Positions 29,853-37,349 of a stretch of 39,677 nt of DNA are shown here, in pieces. This DNA is from a virus, in the IMG/VR virus record IMGVR_UViG_3300028536_000023, positions 1-39,677 of that record; one strand, 5' to 3'. Position 1 is the stretch's first letter; each line of letters opens with the position of its first letter. The position numbers were made by a program, and so were the translations under genes. The notes beneath the pieces were generated by a model. That model saw nothing but the letters and a program-made list of their open reading frames with translations. It had not been told where the DNA came from and did no database searches.

Positions 29853-32485
29853 CAGCTTTCGGTAATCAAAACCAACTACTCGTGCCGACCCCGCGCGGTT
29901 ATATTGATTCAACTTTCCCAGCTGGCAACGATGGATCTGGCGTTGTTCCGGTGTGGGCACTCACTGGATTCCCGAGCCTAACAGTGTTGTCCGTTGGCAC
30001 GGCATTTTCAATTGACCTGTCAGATTTTTTTACGGACCCAGGCTCGCCAACTTCAGAGCTGGGGTTCTATGATGTTAGTGGTCAGTCAGCGCGTGCTGCA
30101 GGGTGGTCCATTTCCGGCACGACGCTTTCCAACAGCAATGGCTTGGCCACGAGCGGCGTATTCCAACTCGTAGCGGTGCGCAACGGCATCAGTGTGCTGA
30201 GTTCACCGATATCGTTCGCCATCAATGCTACAGCCACCACAGACACCATTGCACCCACTGTGCCCACTGGTGTGGTGGCCACGCAAGGTTCGGTAGCAAA
30301 CACCATCACGCTTTCGTTTGATCAACCGTGTGACATCGCGCCCAATGGTGCGGCTGCGAGTGGTGTAGCACACGTCGATGTGTTGGTGAATAGTACGGTT
30401 TCGGCGCCCAGCCCGATAGCCACCGCAGCCAATTCCATGCCGTTCCCAGGCAACACCAACATCGGCAATGCCACGATACAACCGACGATTCTGCAAAACG
30501 CGAAACAGTGGCTGATGACGGCTGGTGGTTCTGGTATCATTGCTACGACAGCTGAGCAGATTCTTGCGTCGCCGTTTGGACAGTACACTGGCGCGCAGAC
30601 ATTCATCGCCAAGTTGGATGCGTATGGTGCAGCTGGTGCACTGAATGCGCTGTCTGGCATCTGCATACATGAAACCAACGTGTCTGGCGGTCGGTTCGTT
30701 GCTGTAGCGCTGCGCCCTCTAGGTTCCGGCACACCTGGGCTCGTCATTGTTACGCGCGCCACCCCAGGCGCCGCGAGCGTGCAACAGTCTGTAACTGCTC
30801 TGGACATCAATGGACAGACAATAACCGCAGCGTATGTACGCCTGTCGCGGTCTTCAAACCTGAGCAGTGTGTTGGTTTCGTACTCGTTGGACCAGAGCCA
30901 GTGGATAGACATCTCCACACAGACTGTCGCAATGGCCAGCAGCGTGTTCTATAACTTGATGCTGACGTCCGCAGCGGCCGGAGTAGCCGTCACATCCAGT
31001 GTTGAAGAGGTGGCGATAACCAGTGCACCACGACTGACGACCACCATATCATCCAGCGTGCAGGTAGCGTTGCAGTTGCGCGCGGTTGATAACGCTGGCA
31101 ACACATCAGGACTCAGCACTTCGATTGTTGGTATTCCAAAGCCGCCGGTGACAGTACCTCCTGGATCGCCACGCATCCACCCAGGCCATCGGTTCTGGTT
31201 AGACAATCAATTCTGGCCAGGGAATCAGAGTGCTGCGCTAAACGCCGTGCTACCTATCGTTAGCAATCTGACAAACAAGTTCAACGGCGTCGGTGTGCTG
31301 TTCACGTGGGCCAATGTCTCTGATCCTGCGCTCACTAACGGCAAGCAAACATTCAACCTTTTCCGTTCAAACTTGACAGACATTCTTGGTCGACTACGTG
31401 CCATAACAACCAAGAAGATATATCTAACCGTGAAAATGTTTACTCAAGCGTTCTATCAAACGTCATCTGGCACCACAACGTCTGTTTCAGGCAACACGTT
31501 CACAGACACGACTGCAGCCTTTGGAACGGGTTGGACACAGTGCAATATCGGCGGGCACACACATACCGTCGTTTCTAGCACGGCAACGACAGTAACGCTC
31601 GCAGATGCTGTTGGTGCAGGCGCAGGCGCCAGCTACTTACTCGGCAAAGCGAAGGTTAATGACACGAGCTTCTGGCCAGCATGGCTAGTTGCCAAGAGCC
31701 CAGTATGGGTGGACGCATTCTTTCAGACTAACACCAACTCGCGCGGTCAGTTGGACTACGATAATGTAGCTGTCTGGACTGCCATGACAGAAATGTTTCA
31801 GGGTATGGCCCAGATTATCAACGAGCTTGACACAGACAATCGCATCGACATTGTTGCAACCATGGATGAATCCATTGCAGCAAGCTCGGACATCAACAAT
31901 GTTGGTATCATAAACGCAGCCAATTACAACACCAAATTCACGCAGCTGCACTTAGATGTGAAGGCTGCCTTTCCAACACGTACCATCTGGTGTCCGTTGT
32001 CGTATCTTCCAGGTACTGAAGTGCCTGCACAGATCAGTACGTTGCAAACTCTACAGGCTGCGTATCCAACGGGGTTCGGCTATGGCGGTCCAGACACTCC
32101 ATTGTTTGGTGTCCACGGTGATCCAACTGAATGGTTCACTACGTTCCTTGACATTATTACCGGTATTACTGGTACGTTGGGTGATGTGCGTGACAACTAC
32201 CTGCGCATAGGCAATACGGAAGGTCCTGGCCTGGGGGCTGGCACTGGGCAGAACTGTCCGCCGGCATTAGGTACAGCACAGAATATCTTCAACGATGTCA
32301 TGACTCGTCAAAATATTGCTGCCACTGGTGGTCGTTCCGCGCATTCTGGTATGGGGTGCTCTGTCATGCATTGGGTGTACGCCACGCGGTTCTGCCTCCA
32401 ATACACCGACGAAATTACGGTAGTGAATGCCAACAATGGTTCGTTCACGCCGTTACCTCCAGGTAGCTGGGATACTTCGGCCTAA
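29849..32485 (+). CDS. Large tail protein with glycosidase-like barrel and split FN3
   Basis: GTGA start overlap; 878 residues. Residues 1-130 are an Ig-like tail-attachment part. The FN3-like domain starts APTVPTGVVATQGS (135-148) and appears to resume at VQVALQLRAVDNAGNTSGLS (404-423), with a lectin/DUF1349-like domain between about 185 and 392. Residues about 443-860 resemble a (beta/alpha)8 glycoside hydrolase: HRFWLDNQFW, the GVGVLFTWANV strand, IYLTVKM and DIVATMDES, whose Glu may be catalytic. A small module (about 537-600) interrupts the barrel. It is probably a tail-tip depolymerase or glycan-binding protein. No certain catalytic residue assignment is possible. Confidence 0.72.
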   Translation: MTAFGNQNQLLVPTPRGYIDSTFPAGNDGSGVVPVWALTGFPSLTVLSVGTAFSIDLSDFFTDPGSPTSELGFYDVSGQSARAAGWSISGTTLSNSNGLATSGVFQLVAVRNGISVLSSPISFAINATATTDTIAPTVPTGVVATQGSVANTITLSFDQPCDIAPNGAAASGVAHVDVLVNSTVSAPSPIATAANSMPFPGNTNIGNATIQPTILQNAKQWLMTAGGSGIIATTAEQILASPFGQYTGAQTFIAKLDAYGAAGALNALSGICIHETNVSGGRFVAVALRPLGSGTPGLVIVTRATPGAASVQQSVTALDINGQTITAAYVRLSRSSNLSSVLVSYSLDQSQWIDISTQTVAMASSVFYNLMLTSAAAGVAVTSSVEEVAITSAPRLTTTISSSVQVALQLRAVDNAGNTSGLSTSIVGIPKPPVTVPPGSPRIHPGHRFWLDNQFWPGNQSAALNAVLPIVSNLTNKFNGVGVLFTWANVSDPALTNGKQTFNLFRSNLTDILGRLRAITTKKIYLTVKMFTQAFYQTSSGTTTSVSGNTFTDTTAAFGTGWTQCNIGGHTHTVVSSTATTVTLADAVGAGAGASYLLGKAKVNDTSFWPAWLVAKSPVWVDAFFQTNTNSRGQLDYDNVAVWTAMTEMFQGMAQIINELDTDNRIDIVATMDESIAASSDINNVGIINAANYNTKFTQLHLDVKAAFPTRTIWCPLSYLPGTEVPAQISTLQTLQAAYPTGFGYGGPDTPLFGVHGDPTEWFTTFLDIITGITGTLGDVRDNYLRIGNTEGPGLGAGTGQNCPPALGTAQNIFNDVMTRQNIAATGGRSAHSGMGCSVMHWVYATRFCLQYTDEITVVNANNGSFTPLPPGSWDTSA

Positions 32486-32501
32486 CACGAGAATATGGTC
32501 T

Positions 32502-33710
32502 ATGTCACAAACTATCGCAGGAAGTAACCACTACACAGGTGCAGTACCCTTCACAGGGACGCCCTACACCTTCAGTGTCGTCATTGCCGCCCCAGGCGGG
32601 CAGGCACGCAAGTACATCTCTGTAGGCAACTCCGGCGATTCTAACAATGCGGTTGTCGTTGGCACGGACGTCACTGCTGCAGCAACCAATAGACCATCGT
32701 TGTTCACGACGGCCACGTCCGGCAACAATCAGGTTACTGCTGGCGTTGCCATGGACATTACTGGCAATTACAATTTCATTTGCGCAGTAGCCGCGAGCAG
32801 CTCCAGTCGCGCGGTGTATCTGAATGGCTCCAACAAAGGAGCCAGTGGTTCAGTCGCTGCATTTCCAACAGGTATCGATGCCTTCGTCATATCTGGTCGC
32901 GTAACAGATTTCACCAGTGGCATTGCTGGATCGATCGCGCACATGGCGCTGTGGCTGCGCGCGCTATCAGATGCCGAAGTGGCCTACCTGGGTACGGGTG
33001 GCAATCCACGTGCTATCAAAGGCTGCGTCAGCTACTGGAAGTTCAACGGTACGGACTTGACAACCGTACCTGATGATATTGGAACCAACGATCTAACAGT
33101 TGTCGGCACTGTGACTGCTGGCAGCACCAATCCCAACTTTGAAACGTTCATGACGGGCACTGCGCTCGCCAACCTGAATTTGACACAAGGTACGGCATTT
33201 GCCGGTGTCAACTCAGGGTTCGACAATGTCACGTCACCGTTCACTGTTTCATTGTGTCAGCTCAACGCACCAACGACGCCAACGGCAACCACCCAGGCAC
33301 TAACCAACGTACGGGAAGTTCCCGTTGCAGCGGTCACCGGTCTGGTGGCGGACAACTACATCAAGATCGCAGGTAATGCCAACCCTGCAAGAATTCTGAC
33401 GGTCAATGCAACTGCACTCACTGTACTGGTTGATAAAGATCAAACATTCACCAGTGGCGCAGCCATCAGCTACTACACTGTAAACCCGCTCACGTTGTCA
33501 GGGCTCAACACTGCAACACTGGCAGGCACACCGGCCACGTCGGGCACGTTCAATCTGTGCTTCCTGCGCGCCAAGTGCAATGCGGATACGACTATCGTAG
33601 CAGATACCAACATCATCAACATAACAATTGCAGCCAGTGGTGGCGGAGGCGGGTCTGCAGGCGTCATGCTCGTTGCCGGCTCGTACTGTGGCGGATTTTC
33701 TGGAGGCTAA
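32502..33710 (+). CDS. LamG-like lectin plus Ig-like tail protein
   Basis: The start at 32502 avoids a long overlap of the upstream gene; an ATG at 32427 lies in its coding sequence. In the 402-residue product, residues about 1-215 look like a concanavalin/LamG-type domain (YTFSVVIAAPGGQARKYISV; AHMALWLRALSDAEVAYLG; SYWKFNGTDL). The C-terminal part has an Ig-like region with SGLNTATLAGTPATSGTFNL and a Gly-rich end. The set is typical of virion surface and tail-fibre proteins that bind glycans. Its location among tail-tip genes suits receptor recognition. Confidence 0.7.
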   Translation: MSQTIAGSNHYTGAVPFTGTPYTFSVVIAAPGGQARKYISVGNSGDSNNAVVVGTDVTAAATNRPSLFTTATSGNNQVTAGVAMDITGNYNFICAVAASSSSRAVYLNGSNKGASGSVAAFPTGIDAFVISGRVTDFTSGIAGSIAHMALWLRALSDAEVAYLGTGGNPRAIKGCVSYWKFNGTDLTTVPDDIGTNDLTVVGTVTAGSTNPNFETFMTGTALANLNLTQGTAFAGVNSGFDNVTSPFTVSLCQLNAPTTPTATTQALTNVREVPVAAVTGLVADNYIKIAGNANPARILTVNATALTVLVDKDQTFTSGAAISYYTVNPLTLSGLNTATLAGTPATSGTFNLCFLRAKCNADTTIVADTNIINITIAASGGGGGSAGVMLVAGSYCGGFSGG

Positions 33711-33713
33711 CTC

Positions 33714-34481
33714 GTGTCAATACTTCAGCGTTTAAACGGTTCGCAAAACCATTGCATCCCAATCTGGTTGGCGGACAGTTCCTCCACCACCGGCAACGGC
33801 AAGACTGGTCTTTCCGGTGCGTCAGCGGGACTCATCATCGCCGTGCGCGCAGATGGCCAAGCTGCGCCCACTGTGTACACTACTGCGGCCGGGACCATTG
33901 ATACCATTGCAACGATCGGAACATATGTCGCACCAACAGCTGGCAAGTGTCGGTTCAAGGAGGTGGACGCTACCAACGAGCCTGGGTCGTACGAGTTGCA
34001 GTTGCTCAACACTTTGTTCAGTACACCAGTCAGCGCCTCATGGGTGAAGATAACGATCCAGGCGCCTGCAAGCAATGTCCCGGTGCAACAGTTTCTGTAT
34101 GACCTACAGCCGCAAGTGGACGTGCGTGCGTTCGGTGGTCAGGCGGGCCACTTCCAGAATGGTCTGCCCAGCGTGGATGTGGACAGCATCAACCAAGGCA
34201 CCACCACAGTGGATACGTTGTCTGCAGAGTTGGATGCTCGTAAAATCGGCACCATCACCAACACTGGCATCGTGGCGACGAACAGCGTGTTTGAATGTTC
34301 CGATATAACAGATGCATCGGCAAATGTGTATCAGAATGCTGGTGTGCTCGTCATATCTGGCGTCAACATTCGGCGCCGCAGCTATGTCATCTCGGATCAA
34401 GTTGGCACTGCTGGCCACAGGTTCACGATTGCTGCGCTGCCTGTCGCATTCGGTAGTGGCGACAAAATAGTGCTTCTGTAA
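33714..34481 (+). CDS. Conserved phage tail/structural protein, 255 residues
   Basis: GTG start three bases after the preceding stop, with GGAGG upstream. The segment TIATIGTYVAPTAGKCRFKE and the following VDATNEPGSYELQL closely resemble a repeated motif in tail or upper-baseplate proteins of many phages. The second half has Asp/Thr/Ala-rich stretches and two to three Cys residues. Its stop overlaps the next start in TAATG. It is probably part of the tail tip or fibre base. I know no specific enzymatic function. Confidence 0.65.
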   Translation: MSILQRLNGSQNHCIPIWLADSSSTTGNGKTGLSGASAGLIIAVRADGQAAPTVYTTAAGTIDTIATIGTYVAPTAGKCRFKEVDATNEPGSYELQLLNTLFSTPVSASWVKITIQAPASNVPVQQFLYDLQPQVDVRAFGGQAGHFQNGLPSVDVDSINQGTTTVDTLSAELDARKIGTITNTGIVATNSVFECSDITDASANVYQNAGVLVISGVNIRRRSYVISDQVGTAGHRFTIAALPVAFGSGDKIVLL

Positions 34482-35917
34482 TGTTGCACGGAATCAACCA
34501 TGGGATCATAGGTCCCCCGCGCGGGTTAGCAGGGCGAAGTTTGTTGGGGCGACAAACGATCATGGTGAATGGTACGCCAGCCGTTGGTGCTGATTCCTTC
34601 ATCACGCGTATGTCGCCCAACTTGGCCCAAGGCGATGTGATGATCTTGAGCATTGCCATTTCACCGAGCAATGCCATGCTAGGCGTGCGGCCGAATGGCA
34701 CGTACTACGCCAACGTGAACGGATCATTGGTGCCGCAAACATTGCAGGCTGATGCCTACAGCAGGACGCTCGGCCTGTATGGTGAAGGCACGTTGGTTAT
34801 CAACGATCGTGCGCCGGTGCCAACCAACGGTCACGACTTTCTCGGCAACACAACATTCGCACTAGGCGCACCGGTCAGCCTACAGCTGCAAGCCACTGAT
34901 CCAGATAACAATCCGATCAAGTGGACCATTCAATCTGGCGTATTCCCGCCTGGGTTGTCGTTGGGCTTGAATACTGGATTGGTTACCGGCACACCGACGA
35001 CTCTCGGCTCGTTTGGTTTTGTCATCCGTGTTACAGATCCGTTTGGTGCGTTCACTGACGTGGCAGACTCAGCCATAGTTTCCAGCGTGTTGCCCAACTT
35101 CGTTGGTCAGCAACTGAGCGTCGCCACCCTGGCAGTGCAGGCATTGGGACTAACAGTGTTTTCCAGCCAGACTGGCTCCGGGTTGACACTCAACCAGATC
35201 ATCACACAGTCGCCACCAGCCAACACGCCGATCACCAGTGGCACTACTGTAGTCACGTTCATTGTGTCGGATGGTAGTGGATTCGTCGGCTTGACCACAC
35301 TGTTTCCCAATAACATACTCGGTCTCACGTGGAACGGTACGCGCGAAACAGATTTCACGTCCACTTACCAAGAGGCCATCACAGGCAAGGTTAGTTCAGC
35401 TACATACACCAAGTATCCAACAACCATGTGGGATCTAAACTATGAGTTGCTGAACCAAGCCGCGGCACAGGATGATCTGAAGAAGATCATGGGACTGTTC
35501 AACCAACAGCAGGCACAGGCCATCAACTTCCTGTATCAGGATCCAGCGTTCAACTCCGTGGCCAACGAAGTGTTCTTCATTGGCGATGGTATCAAAAAGC
35601 AGGCACAGCTGACCGCTCAGTATCGTGTCCCTGGTGGCCCAGGCTTAGCTGAGAAGATACAGGCATTGAATCCAACCGTGCTGTTTGTCATGAAAGACTT
35701 GACTGCTGGCATCACACTGGTGAATGGTGTGGACTACTTCGTCGGTGCGACTGGCAACATAACTTTCCCCGTGGCTCCGGCATTGAACCACCAGATTGCG
35801 TGGACCGGTAGTTTCTATTACATCTGCAAGTTCGTAACAGACAACATTGATCCAGAACAATTCATGCAGAACTTCTGGCAGATGCAGTCCATCAGTTTTA
35901 GGAGTGTTATCATATGA
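34481..35917 (+). CDS. He_PIG/PASTA protein fused to DUF2460, copy 2
   Basis: This 478-residue protein combines an N-terminal region of unknown fold (1-120), a putative Ig domain of the He_PIG type (about 122-197: FPPGLSLGLNTGLVTGTPTT), a PASTA-like domain (about 203-265: LPNFVGQQLSVATLAVQALG then SPPANTPITSG) and a full DUF2460 domain (about 273-478). The DUF2460 part aligns along its length with the 29250 protein (WDLNYELL, FLYQDPAFNS, WTGSFYYICKF, ISFRSV). PASTA normally binds peptidoglycan or muropeptides. Fusion to a tail component suggests a second distal-tail-like protein with wall-binding ability. Confidence 0.82.
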   Translation: MLHGINHGIIGPPRGLAGRSLLGRQTIMVNGTPAVGADSFITRMSPNLAQGDVMILSIAISPSNAMLGVRPNGTYYANVNGSLVPQTLQADAYSRTLGLYGEGTLVINDRAPVPTNGHDFLGNTTFALGAPVSLQLQATDPDNNPIKWTIQSGVFPPGLSLGLNTGLVTGTPTTLGSFGFVIRVTDPFGAFTDVADSAIVSSVLPNFVGQQLSVATLAVQALGLTVFSSQTGSGLTLNQIITQSPPANTPITSGTTVVTFIVSDGSGFVGLTTLFPNNILGLTWNGTRETDFTSTYQEAITGKVSSATYTKYPTTMWDLNYELLNQAAAQDDLKKIMGLFNQQQAQAINFLYQDPAFNSVANEVFFIGDGIKKQAQLTAQYRVPGGPGLAEKIQALNPTVLFVMKDLTAGITLVNGVDYFVGATGNITFPVAPALNHQIAWTGSFYYICKFVTDNIDPEQFMQNFWQMQSISFRSVII

Positions 35918-36921
35918 AGGTAGCTTCCCCCGCTGCTTTCGCAATCATGACTGCCGGGCAGTCGTGTCGCATCGATCTATACCAACTCACGTTGGCCGGT
36001 GGCTTGGCGTCGTTCTATTTCACCAGCCACCAGGAGGCAGTCACCTACAACGGCAATCTGTATAACACCGGGCTCGTCATAACACGTGGCGCATGCAAAC
36101 AGAAGGTTGGCATCGCCGTGCAGTCGATGGATCTGACAATGAGCCCACAGACGGACAACTCTACTGGAGTGCCGTTGGTAGCTGGGCTGCCATTCCTTGC
36201 CGCAGCCCAGGCGAAAGTATTCGATAGCGCGCACGTGTTGTTCAGCAAAGGGTTTTTCAATAGCTTCGACGACCGCAGTCCCGGGTTTATACCGTGGGTT
36301 CAAGCGCGTATAGACACTGTGAAGGTGGACAGACTCAGCGCGAAGTTTACTTTGATGGATGACACCATCATTCTAAACAACGCGGGACCACCAAACATCA
36401 TACAGCCAGGATGTGGGCACACACTGTTTGATGCAGGCTGCACACTGAATGCTGCCAACTTTGTGAAGTCCGGCACTGTGATCTCTGGCAGCAACAACAC
36501 TGGCGCACTGACCACATTGACTCAGCCGGAAGATTACTTCACACTCGGCAGACTAACATTCACATCGGGCGCCAATGCAACCACGCCATCGACCACATAC
36601 TACATCCGGCAATACAAACATGCGTTTGGTACACTCATCCCAATCAGGCCATTCCCCAACGTACCACAGGCAGGGGACACGTTCATAATTTTACCTGGAT
36701 GCCCGCACACTCGCGCCGCATGTATCAACACTGACGAAGCAATCGGCCCAGCGTTCAACAATGGCCCACACTTCGACGGTGAGCCGTTCGTGCCAGCCCC
36801 GGAGACGCTGTACGATGGTGGCGTGCCTACGGGTGGCAATGCCAACGGCAATGGCCTGGGAACCAGTGTCGGCAGTCCGTTCAGCAGTGGCCTGGGTCCG
36901 AAGAATACGTACAAGGCATGA
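35914..36921 (+). CDS. DUF2163 tail-tip protein
   Basis: ATGA overlap at the start. The 335-residue protein matches the DUF2163/BR0599 family in tail-tip modules: an N-terminal beta region (SCRIDLYQLTLAGGLASFYF), ITRGACKQKVGI, then the C-terminal Cys motif GCGHTLFDAGC and GCPHTRAACI. These Cys residues could form a metal site or disulfides. The protein is the hub component next to the NlpC/P60 enzyme. The C-terminal Gly/Asn/Pro tail is longer than the minimum. The gene order DUF2460-DUF2163-NlpC/P60-tip protein is standard. Confidence 0.88.
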   Translation: MKVASPAAFAIMTAGQSCRIDLYQLTLAGGLASFYFTSHQEAVTYNGNLYNTGLVITRGACKQKVGIAVQSMDLTMSPQTDNSTGVPLVAGLPFLAAAQAKVFDSAHVLFSKGFFNSFDDRSPGFIPWVQARIDTVKVDRLSAKFTLMDDTIILNNAGPPNIIQPGCGHTLFDAGCTLNAANFVKSGTVISGSNNTGALTTLTQPEDYFTLGRLTFTSGANATTPSTTYYIRQYKHAFGTLIPIRPFPNVPQAGDTFIILPGCPHTRAACINTDEAIGPAFNNGPHFDGEPFVPAPETLYDGGVPTGGNANGNGLGTSVGSPFSSGLGPKNTYKA

Positions 36922-37349
36922 TCATGGATGCACAAACAAGAATCAGAGTCATTGATGAAGCCTTGAGCTGGCTGCACACACCATACGTGGACTGCGGTGA
37001 CATCAAAGGCCCGAAGGGTGCGGTCGACTGTGCAATGCTATTGGTTCGTGTATATGCCGATCTGGGGCTCATACCCAAGGACTACGACCCACGACCATAC
37101 AAGCCGGATTGGCATCTACACAACAATGAAGAGTTGTACATGGCTGGGCTGGAGAGGTTTTCCCACCCAGTGATGACAGCACGGTCTGGTGACATCGCCA
37201 TGTTCAAATTTGGTAAACATGCCAGCCATGGCAGTATCATCATATCGGACGACTTGATGATACATGCCAACAAGACGGCAAGGCAGGTGGAAACTGTGGA
37301 ACGGCGAGCATATATGGATCGCCTTGTTGGTTATTGGAGTCTCACGTAA
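36918..37349 (+). CDS. NlpC/P60-family tail peptidase
   Basis: The 143-residue protein starts in an ATGA overlap with DUF2163. It has the core VDCAMLLVRVY with catalytic Cys38, and HGSIII with His104, plus a later MIHA that may supply a third polar residue. NlpC/P60 tail enzymes cleave peptidoglycan during DNA entry. It is a tail component by position between DUF2163 and the tip protein; a lysis role is less likely. The length is normal for the tail class. Confidence 0.88.
   Translation: MIMDAQTRIRVIDEALSWLHTPYVDCGDIKGPKGAVDCAMLLVRVYADLGLIPKDYDPRPYKPDWHLHNNEELYMAGLERFSHPVMTARSGDIAMFKFGKHASHGSIIISDDLMIHANKTARQVETVERRAYMDRLVGYWSLT

Noticed and set aside
36918-37349. NlpC/P60 protein as the endolysin
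   Set aside because: It is nested between DUF2163 and the tip protein with overlapping starts and stops, the standard slot for a tail peptidase.
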